A DNA stretch of 64,000 nucleotides, from NCBI GenBank assembly GCA_963705495.1, contig CAVPJQ010000019.1, positions 1-64,000 on the forward strand, in the 5' to 3' direction. The notes beneath the pieces are model-generated. The model was not told the DNA's origin. It ran no database searches and saw only the letters and a list, made by a program, of their open reading frames with translations. Shown here piece after piece: positions 1 through 9,390 of the stretch (its first letter is position 1; the number at the start of each line of letters is the position of its first letter). This DNA is from DATBVX01 sp963705495 (GTDB lineage: Bacteria > Pseudomonadota > Gammaproteobacteria > Steroidobacterales > Steroidobacteraceae). The translations under genes were made by a program, and so were the position numbers.

Positions 1-364
1 CGATGAGAATTGAAAAACTGCCCGCGCCCGCCCCCGCCGCGGAAATCACGCCCAATGCCGCGATGAGCGCCCATTCGCTCGACGCGAAGGTCGTGAGCGC
101 AAGGCCGCCAGCCTGCAGGATGGCGCCGATGATGAGCACCCGCTCAGTTCCGTAACGGTCAGCAAGTGCACCGAAAATCGGTTGGACGGCGCCCCACACA
201 AACTGGCCAACTGCCATCGCGAAGCTGATCGCGACGATTCCAAGGCCCGTGCTGGTGTTGATCGGGGCGACGTACAGTCCCAGCGACTGCCGGATCCCCA
301 TCGTGATCATCATGATCGCGGCCGCGGCCAGCACGATCAGCCAGGGTTTTGAATGCGTCGTCAC
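1..364 (-). CDS. MFS transporter, N-terminal part (cut by window edge)
   Basis: Reverse-strand reading from a GTG at 364 stays open to the window edge (121 codons). The product begins with a hydrophobic helix (WLIVLAAAAIMMI), then a second membrane segment, then the loop GALADRYGTERVLIIG. That loop matches the conserved MFS loop between TM2 and TM3 (GxLaDRxGrrxvl). It is therefore the first third of a 12-TM secondary transporter of the inner membrane; the substrate cannot be told from this part. The GTG is the first usable start, because an ATG slightly upstream runs into a stop after six codons. It is divergent from the HutD fragment, with under 90 bp between them. Confidence 0.75.
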   Translation of the reverse strand, partial: MTTHSKPWLIVLAAAAIMMITMGIRQSLGLYVAPINTSTGLGIVAISFAMAVGQFVWGAVQPIFGALADRYGTERVLIIGAILQAGGLALTTFASSEWALIAALGVISAAGAGAGSFSILI

Positions 365-447
365 GACTGCTTCCGTAACATGGGGAGTCCGTGAGTGCAT
401 TTCAGTATGATTCGCCGTCGCCGATCAAGACCGCGAGGCCGGGCAAG

Positions 448-606
448 ATGCTCGTGATTAGAGCCGATAGTTATCGTCACATGCCCTGGAAGAATGGTGG
501 CGGCGAGACGGCCGAGATTGCCATCGCTCCGGAGGGTTCCGGAGTCGATTCCTTCGACTGGCGCATCAGCATGGCGCGCGTCGCCGCGGATGGAGTGCAA
601 TCATGA
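448..606 (+). pseudogene. HutD/Ves family N-terminal fragment
   Basis: A 52-codon open frame reads MLVIRADSYRHMPWKNGGGE, then an acidic stretch, then FDWRISMARVAADG. These are hallmark N-terminal motifs of the HutD/Ves family of cupin-fold proteins, which are normally about 190 residues. The frame stops at 604-606 and overlaps the ATG of the GMC gene (ATGA). Beyond the stop, a few codons in the same frame (PGVDS) still resemble the family's next motif (FPGIDR), and then the GMC gene takes over. About three quarters of the gene is missing, so this looks like a deletion remnant. An in-frame GTG at 391 would add 19 residues unlike the family. Confidence 0.7.
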
Positions 607-2255
607 CCGGGCGTCGATTCCGGGACTCCGAGCCTGTCGATTTCGCCATCGTGGGCTCCGGCGCGGCGGGCGCCATCCTCGCGCGTGAGTTGGCCCGCGG
701 CAGATTCTCCACCGTGCTATTCGAGCAGGGTCCGCACCTGTCCCCGTCGGATTTCGAGCACGATGAACTCAAGTACTGGTTTCTGTCCGGGATCACGAAC
801 GATGCGACCAAGAATCCACAGACCTTCCGCAACGATCCGGCGCAGACAGCCGTACGCGTTAAGGACAAGCCGCCCTTGTGGTACGCGCGAACCGTGGGCG
901 GTACGAGCGTGCATTTCACGGCGAATTACTGGCGCTTTCACGATATTGATTTCAACGAACGCAGCCGACTCGGCGCGATTCCCGGCGCGGACCTGCTCGA
1001 TTGGCCGATCAGCTATGCCGAGCTTGAGCCGTACTACACGAAGGTCGAGTGGGAAATCGGTGTGAGCGGGTTGGCCGGCGCCAGCCCTTTCGACCCCCCG
1101 CGCACCAGGCCGTACCCGATGCCGCCCCTTCCGGTGAAATCATCCGGCGTACTGTTCGAGCGGGGCGCACGCAAGTTGGGTTTGCATCCCTTCCCTGCAC
1201 CGATGGCAATCAACTCTCAGGCCTATCGCGGCCGCCCCGGCTGCGTGCACTGCGGTTTCTGCCACGGGTTCGCGTGCGAGGTGCAAGCCAAGTCTTCGAC
1301 CTTGTTCTCGATGATTCCGGAGGCTGAAGAAACCGGACATTGTGAGATTCGTGCGAACAGCTACGTTGTGCACATCGAGACCGACAAGCGCGGTCGCACT
1401 ACAGGCGTCGCCTACTTCGATCGCGAGCGCCGCGAGCATTTCCAGAAGGCGCGCGCGGTGATCGTCTGCGCCAATGGCGCCGAGACGCCCCGCCTACTCC
1501 TCATGTCGGCCAATTCATCCTTTCCCCAGGGGCTCGCCAACTCCAGTGGCGTGGTTGGCAAGTACCTGATGTTCAACTACGCCTCGCGCACGGCCGGTGT
1601 CTTCGAACACGAGTTGAACGAGTACAAGAGCGTGCAGGTCACTCGCATCCTGCACGACTTCTATGACTCCGATCCGAAACGCGGCTTCTGTGGCGGCGGT
1701 GGCCTCGACGCACGCATAGGTCCGCAGCCCATGGTCTGGGCATCGCGTACGGCGCTGGAAGGGCCTTCGTGGGGCAGTGCATACAAGGCGCGCCTGGCGG
1801 AATTTCCGCGCTCGATGCTCGTCGCTGGCCACGGCACGTCGCTGGCGGTCGAAACCAACAGTGTCGGCCTGGATCCAGAATTGAAGGATGACTGGAACAT
1901 GCCGGCGATCCGCGTCACCTACAAGGATCATCCCGACGATCTCGCGAATGCACGCTTTCTGCAGGATCGATCCGTCGAGATCCTCGAGGCCGCCGGCGCT
2001 TTGAGCGTGACGCGCGCTCCAGTCACCGAACAGAACTCGTCCATGCACCTTCTCGGCACGTGCCGAATGGGTGACGACCCTGCGACTTCGGTGATCGACC
2101 GCTATCATCGGTGCCACGACATCCCGAACCTGTTCTTGTGTGACGGCAGCAGTCTCGTGACCTCGGGCCGCGGGCAGCCGACGATGACGATCCAGGCGCT
2201 GGCATTTCGCGCCGCCGAGCACATCGGCAACTTCGCGCGCAAGGGCGAAATCTAG
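603..2255 (+). CDS. GMC family flavoprotein oxidoreductase
   Basis: The 550-residue protein has an N-terminal FAD-binding glycine motif (VGSGAAGA, residues 17-24) and the GMC substrate-domain signature MHLLGTCRMGDD near the C-terminus. It ends with GRGQPTMTIQALAFRAAEHI, where the second active-site residue sits. A cysteine cluster (GCVHCGFCHGFAC) near residue 215 is typical of the membrane-associated gluconate/sugar-dehydrogenase subgroup rather than of choline dehydrogenase. It probably oxidises an alcohol or sugar using FAD. The usual companion small subunit and cytochrome c are not adjacent. The start overlaps the stop of the HutD remnant, and a cryptic upstream start is possible but unsupported. 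It ends 21 bp from the convergent lon gene. Confidence 0.85.
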   Translation: MTGRRFRDSEPVDFAIVGSGAAGAILARELARGRFSTVLFEQGPHLSPSDFEHDELKYWFLSGITNDATKNPQTFRNDPAQTAVRVKDKPPLWYARTVGGTSVHFTANYWRFHDIDFNERSRLGAIPGADLLDWPISYAELEPYYTKVEWEIGVSGLAGASPFDPPRTRPYPMPPLPVKSSGVLFERGARKLGLHPFPAPMAINSQAYRGRPGCVHCGFCHGFACEVQAKSSTLFSMIPEAEETGHCEIRANSYVVHIETDKRGRTTGVAYFDRERREHFQKARAVIVCANGAETPRLLLMSANSSFPQGLANSSGVVGKYLMFNYASRTAGVFEHELNEYKSVQVTRILHDFYDSDPKRGFCGGGGLDARIGPQPMVWASRTALEGPSWGSAYKARLAEFPRSMLVAGHGTSLAVETNSVGLDPELKDDWNMPAIRVTYKDHPDDLANARFLQDRSVEILEAAGALSVTRAPVTEQNSSMHLLGTCRMGDDPATSVIDRYHRCHDIPNLFLCDGSSLVTSGRGQPTMTIQALAFRAAEHIGNFARKGEI

Positions 2256-2276
2256 ATCGTCAGAAGCCGCTTGCGG

Positions 2277-4661
2277 TCAAACCGCCGTGCGCAACTCCGT
2301 CACCGGCGAAGTGATACCGAGTGCTGCGCGCAATGCGTCATCGACACGCTCGCAGAACACGAACTTGAGCTCCTTGCGAACGCTCTCGGGGACATCCTCG
2401 ACGTCGTTGCGATTTCGCGCCGGCAGCAGCACGGTCCGGATACCTGCCCGATGTGCGGCGATCACTTTCTCCTTGATGCCGCCGACCGGCAATACGAGGC
2501 CGCGCAAGCTGACCTCGCCCGTCATCGCGACGTCGCTCGCGACCGTCTTGCTCGTCAGCAATGACACGAGCGAGGTGAACATGGCGACGCCCGCACTCGG
2601 TCCATCCTTCGGGATCGCACCGGCCGGCACGTGGATGTGCAGGTCACTCTTCTTATATAGGTGCGGATCGATCCCCAGGGACTCGGAGCGCGATTTCACG
2701 AGCGACAGGGCAGCCTGCGCACTTTCGCGCATCACATCACCGAGTTGCCCGGTCAGGATCAACCTGCCACTGCCGGGAATACGGGTCGATTCGACGAACA
2801 GGATGTCGCCACCCACCGGAGTCCATGCGAGGCCGGTTGCAACGCCCGGCACGCTGGTGCGCATGGCAGCTTCACTCTCGAAACGCGGGTGGCCGAGAAT
2901 CGAGCGCAATTCATCCGGCTCGACGGTGCGCTGCTCGATGGCCCCTTCCGCGATGCGAACCGCGACGTTGCGCAGCACCGCGCCGATCGCCCGTTCGAGA
3001 CTGCGGCAGCCCGCCTCGCGCGTGTAGTCGCGCACGATGTGGCGCAGCGCCTCTTCGGTGATAGCGGCTTGCTCTGGCTTGAGGCCATTCGCGTCCAGCT
3101 GTCGCTTCACGAGATAACGCTTCGCGATCTCGACCTTCTCGTCCTCCGTGTACCCGGTGAGCTCGATGAGCTCCATGCGGTCGCGCAGCGGCCCTGGAAT
3201 CGTATCGAGCACGTTTGCGGTCGCGATGAACAGCACCCGCGACAGGTCGAACGGCACACCGAGGTAGTTGTCACGGAAGGTGTTGTTCTGCTCCGGATCG
3301 AGCACTTCCAGCAACGCTGATGATGGATCGCCGTGAATGCCCGCACCCAGCTTGTCGATCTCATCGAGCATCAGCACGGGGTTGCGCGTTCCGGCCTTGC
3401 GCAGTGCCTGGATGATGCTGCCAGGCAATGCGCCAACGTACGTGCGTCGGTGGCCACGAATCTCCGCCTCGTCGTGCACACCACCGAGGCTGGTGCGCAC
3501 GAACTTCAAACCGAGCGCGCGGGCAATGCTCTGGCCCAATGAGGTCTTGCCGACGCCGGGCGGTCCGACGAAACACAGGATCGGGCTGCGGCCCTGCGGA
3601 TTGAGCTTGCGCACCGCAAGGAACTCGAGGATGCGCTTCTTGATCTTGTCGAGCCCGTAGTGGTCCTCATCGAGGACGCGGCGCGCGTTCGCGATGTCGA
3701 TGGCCTCCTCGTCGAGCTTCGACCACGGCAACTGGATCATCCAGTCGAGCCAGGCTCGCAGCATCGAGTACTCCGGACCCGCATCGGACATGCGTTCCAG
3801 CCGCTTGAGCGCCTGTTTCGCCTGCTCCTGCGCTTCCTCCGGCATGCCTGCCTTGTCGATCGCTGCGCCGAGCTCCTTCATTTCCTCCGAAAGACCGGCG
3901 TCCTCGCCGAGCTCCTTCTGAATCTGCTTCATCTGCTCGCGCAGCAGGATCTCGCGCTGACGTTCATCGATGGCGCCACGCGTCTGCTCTTCAATCTGCC
4001 GCTGCAGCTTCATCACTTCGATGCGATGCGAAACCAGCTCCGAAACGCGATCGAGGCGGGCCTTGAGGTCGAGTGTCTCGAGCAGCTGCTGGCGTTCCGT
4101 GACCTTCACATCGAGGAAACTCGCCACCAGGTCCACGAGCGCCGACGGCGACTCGATGCTCTGCACGGCATTCGCGAGCTCGGCCGGTGCGCGCGGCAGC
4201 AACCCGATGGCCTCGGCGGCCAGGCGTTTGAGGTTCAGTGCCAGCGCTTCGATCTCGCTGGAGGACTGTGTCTCCTCCGGCAGGTACTCGACGCGCGCCA
4301 TCAGATACGGGAGCCCCGGCTGGAAATCGAGGACCCGAAAGCGCCGTTCACCCTGCAACACGAGGTGATGCGCACCATCCTGCCCCGTGACGTAGCGAAG
4401 CACTGAAGCAACCGTGCCGATGCGATACAGGTCATCGCCCGTCACTTCGTCCTTGTCGGAGTCACGTTGCAGGAGAACGCCGATCTTGCGTTCCGCACGC
4501 ACGACTTCCTGTGCGGCGGCGATCGACGCTTCACGGTTCATCCCGATCGGCAGCACCGTGCCCGGAAAGAGCACGAGGTTACGCACCGGCAGGATGACGA
4601 GCATGTCATCGGACACGGTGGGCGTAGGCGTTTCAGTCGCAGGTGACTCGTTTTCACTCAT
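2277..4661 (-). CDS. lon: ATP-dependent endopeptidase Lon
   Basis: This 794-residue cytoplasmic AAA+ protease degrades misfolded and regulatory proteins. In order it has a LON substrate-binding domain (LVILPVRNLVLFPGTVLPI from residue 20), a coiled-coil middle (EILLREQMKQIQKELGE), an AAA+ module with Walker A GPPGVGKT near 365, and a C-terminal protease domain. The catalytic serine lies in PKDGPSAG near 687 and the lysine in GGIKEKV near 730. I start at ATG 4661 (MSENES...). A 38-residue upstream extension is ruled out because it would read through the 3' end of hsp20 with no homology. A GAGGGA element precedes this ATG. The gene lies 14 bp downstream of hsp20, so the two are probably one stress operon. 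Confidence 0.97.
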   Translation of the reverse strand: MSENESPATETPTPTVSDDMLVILPVRNLVLFPGTVLPIGMNREASIAAAQEVVRAERKIGVLLQRDSDKDEVTGDDLYRIGTVASVLRYVTGQDGAHHLVLQGERRFRVLDFQPGLPYLMARVEYLPEETQSSSEIEALALNLKRLAAEAIGLLPRAPAELANAVQSIESPSALVDLVASFLDVKVTERQQLLETLDLKARLDRVSELVSHRIEVMKLQRQIEEQTRGAIDERQREILLREQMKQIQKELGEDAGLSEEMKELGAAIDKAGMPEEAQEQAKQALKRLERMSDAGPEYSMLRAWLDWMIQLPWSKLDEEAIDIANARRVLDEDHYGLDKIKKRILEFLAVRKLNPQGRSPILCFVGPPGVGKTSLGQSIARALGLKFVRTSLGGVHDEAEIRGHRRTYVGALPGSIIQALRKAGTRNPVLMLDEIDKLGAGIHGDPSSALLEVLDPEQNNTFRDNYLGVPFDLSRVLFIATANVLDTIPGPLRDRMELIELTGYTEDEKVEIAKRYLVKRQLDANGLKPEQAAITEEALRHIVRDYTREAGCRSLERAIGAVLRNVAVRIAEGAIEQRTVEPDELRSILGHPRFESEAAMRTSVPGVATGLAWTPVGGDILFVESTRIPGSGRLILTGQLGDVMRESAQAALSLVKSRSESLGIDPHLYKKSDLHIHVPAGAIPKDGPSAGVAMFTSLVSLLTSKTVASDVAMTGEVSLRGLVLPVGGIKEKVIAAHRAGIRTVLLPARNRNDVEDVPESVRKELKFVFCERVDDALRAALGITSPVTELRTAV

Positions 4662-4675
4662 GGCAATTCGGTCCC

Positions 4676-5083
4676 TCAGTACTTGCGAAGCCGCAGTTGC
4701 AGGATGCCGTTGACCGAGGACTGCTCGGCCAGCTCGTAGCGGCCCTGCGGCAGGGCGATGCGACGCTCGAAGCATCCGTAGGGAATCTCCAGGCGCCGGA
4801 TGCGCGCTGCGCGCCCGCTCGCGCTCGAGTGCCTCGCGGCTCTCACCAGCACGCCGCTATCGTCGAGATGCAGTTCGATCTGCTCGGGCGCCACTCCGGG
4901 GAGGGCCAGCAGGATCGCAATCTCAGTTGTGGTCTCGACGATATCGACCGGTGGTTCCCAATGCAGCTGCACTCCGGGGCGGCCCACGGCGCGATAGAAC
5001 TGTCGATGCAGGCTGTCAGCCTCCTCGAGCAGCTCCAGCGCTTCAGCCCACATCCAGGAGCGAGGATCGCGGTTGCTCATCAT
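4676..5083 (-). CDS. Hsp20/alpha-crystallin small heat shock protein
   Basis: This is a 135-136 residue chaperone that holds unfolding proteins for refolding or for Lon. The alpha-crystallin core begins at PPVDIVETTTEIAILLALPG, has the typical GVxxEQIEL strand and ends in a C-terminal beta segment. Two adjacent ATGs (5083 and 5080) follow an AGGA element. The first is annotated, but the second has the better spacing (8 nt). It is the first gene of the hsp20-lon pair. Upstream on the minus strand, CTTGATG (5132-5138) followed 12 nt later by CCACCAGAT loosely resembles a sigma-32 promoter, too weak to annotate. The divergent MFS gene starts 84 bp away. Confidence 0.9.
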   Translation of the reverse strand: MMSNRDPRSWMWAEALELLEEADSLHRQFYRAVGRPGVQLHWEPPVDIVETTTEIAILLALPGVAPEQIELHLDDSGVLVRAARHSSASGRAARIRRLEIPYGCFERRIALPQGRYELAEQSSVNGILQLRLRKY

Positions 5084-5167
5084 CCGGTTCCTAAGCAGAT
5101 CGTGGCGGGGATCTGGTGGCGGATCGGCGGACATCAAGTGGATACTCGTGTCGGAGCCGCCAACCCC

Positions 5168-6733
5168 ATGATCAACCCTAAGGCACGCCCCTGTGACGAG
5201 GCGCTGATCCGTTCGACCCGCGGCCCGTCCGATTGTGCCCGTCAACAGAAGCGCTGGGTGCTGACGGCCTCGGTTCTTGCCTCCACCATGGCGTTCGTCG
5301 ATGAATCGGTTGTCAACGTCGCTTTGCCGCGCATGCAGACTGACCTCGGCACGACACTTGCCGCGATGCAGTGGGTCGTCAACGCCTACGCGCTCTGCCT
5401 GTCGGCGCTGCTGCTGATTGGCGGCGCTGCAGGCGATCAACTCGGCCGTCGGCGCATGTTCCTGATCGGAGTCACCCTCTTTGCCGTGGCGTCGCTTGGC
5501 TGTGGGTTGGCTCCGAATGCGAGTGTGCTGATTGTCTCGCGGGCGGTTCAGGGTGCGGGTGCCGCGTTCCTGATCCCGTGTTCGCTCGCGATCATTGGTG
5601 CGACATTCGATGAGAAAGAGCGTGGTGCAGCAATCGGGATCTGGTCCGGTGCCTCCGCGCTCGCGGCCGGGCTCGGCCCGTTGCTGGGTGGCTGGCTAGT
5701 CGATCACACCTCATGGCGCGCGATCTTTCTGATCAACCCGGTGCTCGCGATCTTCGCGGTGTGGATCGGTCTTCGGCACTTGCCTGAGAGCCGCGACCCG
5801 CAAGCAGGGTCCCACCTGGATTGGCGCGGCGCGGCGCTGGTATTTGCGGGCCTCGGAGTACTCGTCTACGGATTGATCGAGGCCGCGGCGCTCGGATGGC
5901 GCAGTCTGCTCGTGCTCGGCTCGAGCATTGCCGGAGTGTTACTGCTGGCGGCGTTCGTGTTCGAAGAGCGCCGCAGCCGCGCGCCAATGATGCCGCTCCA
6001 GCTGTTTCGTTCCAGCACTTTCAGTGGCGTCAACTTCCTGACGTTGCTTCTCTACGGTGCGTTGGGCGGCGCTTTCTTCTTTGTACCCTTCCTGCTGATC
6101 CAGGTGCATGGCTATTCCGCGACCGCGACGGGCGCGATGTTCATTCCCTTCGCCTTGATCCTCGGCGTGCTGTCGCGCTGGTCGGGCGGCCTTGCCGATC
6201 GCGCGGGCGCACGCGCTCCGCTCATCATCGGTCCCGGCATTGTGGCGCTCGGGTTCGTGCTGCTGGCCCTGGCGACTCGCAACCCGCAGTACTGGGCGCT
6301 GCTCGCGCCGATGACCGTGCTCGGCGTCGGGATGGCGATCACCGTCGCTCCGTTGACCACCACGGTCGTCAACTCGGTTCCGTCTCGTCAGACGGGCGTC
6401 GCCTCGGGAATCAACAACGCGATAGCCTCGGTCGCGAGCCTGCTCATGATCGCAGTACTCGGCACCGTTGCACTTGGGGTGCTGAATGAATCGCTCGACC
6501 AGCGTCTCGCCGATGCGCGCCTGTCATCTGATGTGAAGGTCGTAGTGGACCGGGCGCGTGGCGGATTTGTAATTCCAACCCTGCCGCCGCAGCTCACGCA
6601 GCCCGAACGTCAACTCGCGACCGCGATCATCACCGACTCATTCGTAGAGTCGATACGGCTGGTTATGTTAATCGCCGCCGGCTTGTCGCTCGTCGGCGCC
6701 CTTTCTGCTGCGCTCACGATCGGAAAAAAGTAA
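5168..6733 (+). CDS. DHA2-type MFS drug/proton antiporter
   Basis: The 521-residue inner-membrane exporter has the 14-TM DHA2 (EmrB/QacA) organisation. TM1 carries MAFVDESVVNVALP, which matches the DHA2 motif (LDxTIVNVALP) with Glu replacing the usual Thr region. The loop DQLGRRRMFLIG matches MFS motif A, and GAGAAFLIPCSLAII matches motif C. Such proteins export drugs, dyes or solvents using the proton gradient. The ATG at 5168 is preferred: the open frame continues 175 codons upstream, but only as the antisense of hsp20. No adaptor (EmrA) or regulator adjoins it. Confidence 0.88.
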   Translation: MINPKARPCDEALIRSTRGPSDCARQQKRWVLTASVLASTMAFVDESVVNVALPRMQTDLGTTLAAMQWVVNAYALCLSALLLIGGAAGDQLGRRRMFLIGVTLFAVASLGCGLAPNASVLIVSRAVQGAGAAFLIPCSLAIIGATFDEKERGAAIGIWSGASALAAGLGPLLGGWLVDHTSWRAIFLINPVLAIFAVWIGLRHLPESRDPQAGSHLDWRGAALVFAGLGVLVYGLIEAAALGWRSLLVLGSSIAGVLLLAAFVFEERRSRAPMMPLQLFRSSTFSGVNFLTLLLYGALGGAFFFVPFLLIQVHGYSATATGAMFIPFALILGVLSRWSGGLADRAGARAPLIIGPGIVALGFVLLALATRNPQYWALLAPMTVLGVGMAITVAPLTTTVVNSVPSRQTGVASGINNAIASVASLLMIAVLGTVALGVLNESLDQRLADARLSSDVKVVVDRARGGFVIPTLPPQLTQPERQLATAIITDSFVESIRLVMLIAAGLSLVGALSAALTIGKK

Positions 6734-6855
6734 AAGCTGAACGTCGCGCGCGAAAAATACTTCGTTCTGGGGCCCTTTGAGCCTGGGAAACGGATGGACT
6801 CCCGCTCGTGCTGGAGTGACGATAGGTCACGGTGCGGTTCTCGAGCGGAGGTCAC

Positions 6856-7761
6856 ATGCACGCTCAGTCTCTGATTCGATTTCGAACGGGCGTCTGCCTG
6901 ACAGTTACCTGCTCGGTCCTGCTCTTCCTGGCCGCGTGCCAGCAGTCGAAGGGGCCCAGCGGCCCACAGGGCCTTACTGAGATCGCGTGGGCCCGCATGG
7001 CCCTGGAACGCAACCCGAACCTCGAAGTGGTCGCAACCGATACCCAAGCGGGAGTCTTTACGGTGCGCGATCAGCGCACTGGGCAAATGCAGACCGTGAG
7101 ACTGAGCGAACTCGCCGCCGCACCGATCTCACAGCTGACGGCGCAAATATCCCGATCGGCGGTGCCGGCCGAATCCGAGGAGTCACCCTTCGCGGACACA
7201 CCGCCCCCAGCAGCGTCCGAGCCTGCCACCGTAGCGGCGCCGCCGGCGCCACCGAGGATGTCTGCCGAAGCTTTGCCTGCAAGACCGATGCAGGAGGCAA
7301 TCACGCCCATGCCTGCAGAGAGCAAGGACTACACCATCGAGCGCGCGGACGGGCAGGTCAAAGTCAGCGGTCCGGGCATCAGCATCGTCTCCACCGGCCG
7401 CACTGCTACGGCCGAACCGGCGGCGGAGGCCGGAATGCGCAAGGCGGATCCCATTATCTGCGAGGGCCAGCGCATGATTCACCTCGACAATCGCAGGATC
7501 TACGTCGATGGAGATGGGGTCACCGCACGCGCCGGGTGCGAGCTGTATCTGACCAACAGCCGCATCGTGGCTTCCGGCACCGGTGTGGTGGTGCAGGATG
7601 CCACCGTGCACATCGCCAACAGCTACGTCGAGGGCGCGTCGGGTTCATTCGAGGCTGCCATCGGCTCGAAGTTGTTCGTCCGCGATTCGATCTTCAACGG
7701 ACTGTCGCGTCGCGACTCGTTCGCCGAGATCCAGGACCAGGGCGGGAATGAGTGGAGATAG
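6856..7761 (+). CDS. Predicted outer-membrane lipoprotein with C-terminal beta-helix-like domain
   Basis: The 301-residue protein starts at ATG 6856, five bases after a clear GGAGG, and not at the GTG 24 bases upstream. A type II signal peptide ends in the lipobox FLAAC followed by QQ. Residues 25-95 form a mixed segment and are followed by a Pro/Ala-rich linker (PPPAASEPATVAAPPAPPR). The last 105 residues, starting at IICEGQRMIHLDNRRI, contain short repeating strands (YLTNSRIVASG, VQDATVHIANSYVEG, LFVRDSIFNG) in the style of parallel beta-helix rungs. I do not recognise a named family. It converges with the LysE gene, leaving only 4 bp between stops. Confidence 0.7.
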   Translation: MHAQSLIRFRTGVCLTVTCSVLLFLAACQQSKGPSGPQGLTEIAWARMALERNPNLEVVATDTQAGVFTVRDQRTGQMQTVRLSELAAAPISQLTAQISRSAVPAESEESPFADTPPPAASEPATVAAPPAPPRMSAEALPARPMQEAITPMPAESKDYTIERADGQVKVSGPGISIVSTGRTATAEPAAEAGMRKADPIICEGQRMIHLDNRRIYVDGDGVTARAGCELYLTNSRIVASGTGVVVQDATVHIANSYVEGASGSFEAAIGSKLFVRDSIFNGLSRRDSFAEIQDQGGNEWR

Positions 7762-7765
7762 CCGC

Positions 7766-8395
7766 TCAGCTGAGCCGCGGCGATAACAGCAACCTGCCAC
7801 CCAGAGCGAGGAGAATCCCGCCGGAAATTCGATTCAGGCGGCGCTGCCATCGCACATCGCGGCGCAGCGTCGCGCTCAACGCCCCACCCGCCCACGCGTA
7901 GAGCAGGTTCACGATCGTCCCTGAGACGATGAAGAGCGCGCCGAAGGTCAGCACCTGCAGCGTGATGTTGCCGCGTGCCGGATCTGCGAACTGAGGCAGG
8001 AAGGCGAGAAAGAACAGCGCCACCTTCGGATTGAGCACATTGGTGATCAGGCCCTGGCGGAAGACCTGACTCAAGCGGGGGTCGACCGCTTCGGGCAGCT
8101 CAGGTGTGCCCGCCGAGCGCCACGCCGCGATACCGAGCCAGATCAGATACAGCGCGCCGATAATTCGCAGCGCGTCGAAGGCCCACCGGTGCGCCAGGAG
8201 CACGGCCGCGATGCCGAACGCGGCGATGCAGGTGTGAAACACGATCCCCGCGGAAACACCCAGGGTCGCAAACACACCACCCCGAATCCCATGACGCGCA
8301 CTGTTGGCAAGTACATAGAGGACGTCCGGGCCCGGCGCCAGATTCAGAGCGAGGGTCGCCGTCATGAATAACAAGAGTTGAGTAGTATCGAACAA
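7766..8395 (-). CDS. LysE/RhtB family amino-acid exporter
   Basis: This 209-residue inner-membrane protein opens with the family signature (LALNLAPGPDVLYVLANSAR, residues 16-35). The middle carries the conserved GLITNVLNPKVALFFLAFLPQF. It has about six membrane segments, as expected for LysE/RhtB exporters, which expel amino acids or related solutes. It starts 3 bp after the stop of the ChrB-like gene and so is almost certainly in its operon. That is unusual, since ChrB normally travels with the chromate transporter ChrA. Confidence 0.9.
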   Translation of the reverse strand: MFDTTQLLLFMTATLALNLAPGPDVLYVLANSARHGIRGGVFATLGVSAGIVFHTCIAAFGIAAVLLAHRWAFDALRIIGALYLIWLGIAAWRSAGTPELPEAVDPRLSQVFRQGLITNVLNPKVALFFLAFLPQFADPARGNITLQVLTFGALFIVSGTIVNLLYAWAGGALSATLRRDVRWQRRLNRISGGILLALGGRLLLSPRLS

Positions 8396-8398
8396 GTC

Positions 8399-9379
8399 CT
8401 AGCGATCCTGCGCGAACGAGCTGTACAGATCATCGAACAATACGAACGCGCGCTCAAGGCGGGCTTCGTCGCGCGCGTTGCCGGCCACGATGCCAGCCAA
8501 CAACTGCTGGATCCCTGCGGCCTCTTCGCGCCCGAACTTCTGATCCTTGAGATCGAGGTCGTGAACGATTTCGCCGATCGCTTCCAGCGCCGCGTCCTCA
8601 CGCCCGAGCCTGGCGACCAGAACCTCGAAGGTGCAGCGCTCGGCGTCATGCGTGAACTCAGCCTCGTACATGTCGAAGCGCAGTTCGTCGGCGGCTGCGC
8701 GGTATTGCCGGTCGCCGACGAACTTGAATTTCGCCTCGGGATCGATCCAGCGCCGGATCAACCATGCGCTTGCCATGCGGTCGACATGCACGTTGGCGCG
8801 TGTGACCCAGGTGCGCCCCTGCAACTCGTCCATTCGTGCGGCGTTCATCTCGGGTGCCTCCTTCGGGAGTGCCGGCTCTGCGGCATGGGATTCGAGGTCG
8901 CGCAACAGCGCGTGGACCTGTTCGCGCCCGTCGGCCTGGAAGAAATCAATTGCTTCGATCGCGCTGAGGCGGTTGCGAAAACGCGCCAGGGCACCGACAA
9001 CCTCGCCCGGTGTCGGCCTGGTGCGCTTGCGCTCGCATTGGGCGTTGAAGGCCGCAATCGCCTCCGCGAGCTCGCGGTACTGCTCACCGCGGGTGAAGTC
9101 AAATAGCGCAATCAGCTCCTCGTGTGACATCCCCTGCAACACCGTCGCCCTGAAGATCACTCCGTCGCCGCCCGAATTGCGCACTTCGCGCAGGGTCCAC
9201 TCGAAGTCTTCGAGCAGATCGTCGCTCGCGGGCAGGATATAGAACGCGTTCTTGAACGCGGCCGCGCCGATATCCTGCAAACGCCGCCAGATCTTTACGC
9301 GGCCGTAGGCAGGTTGTGCCGGCAGGTTGAACGCGAACACCCACCATTCCTGATTAGTGCGTGAAACCTGGCGCGGCAA
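8399..9379 (-). CDS. chrB: ChrB-like chromate-resistance/sensor protein
   Basis: The roughly 326-residue protein has two parts. The N-terminal ChrB domain reads WWVFAFNLPAQPAYGRVKIW, then LQDIGAAAFKNAFYILP. The C-terminal ChrB domain contains GRTWVTRANVHVDRMASAWL, RRWIDPEAKFKFV and FDMYEAEFTHDAERCTFEVL. In known systems ChrB senses chromate and controls chrA. The start is uncertain: homology begins at about codon 9 after a TTG at 9379, which I chose. An ATG at 9439 would add 20 residues, but that stretch overlaps the AT-rich promoter region. No chrA is visible in the window, and a LysE exporter follows instead. Symbol by homology only. Confidence 0.8.
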   Translation of the reverse strand: MPRQVSRTNQEWWVFAFNLPAQPAYGRVKIWRRLQDIGAAAFKNAFYILPASDDLLEDFEWTLREVRNSGGDGVIFRATVLQGMSHEELIALFDFTRGEQYRELAEAIAAFNAQCERKRTRPTPGEVVGALARFRNRLSAIEAIDFFQADGREQVHALLRDLESHAAEPALPKEAPEMNAARMDELQGRTWVTRANVHVDRMASAWLIRRWIDPEAKFKFVGDRQYRAAADELRFDMYEAEFTHDAERCTFEVLVARLGREDAALEAIGEIVHDLDLKDQKFGREEAAGIQQLLAGIVAGNARDEARLERAFVLFDDLYSSFAQDR

Positions 9380-9390
9380 TGCGTTGTTCT

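Noticed and set aside
5111..5138. Sigma-32-like promoter for hsp20
   Set aside because: CTTGATG is close to a -35, but the -10 match is poor; not strong enough to annotate.
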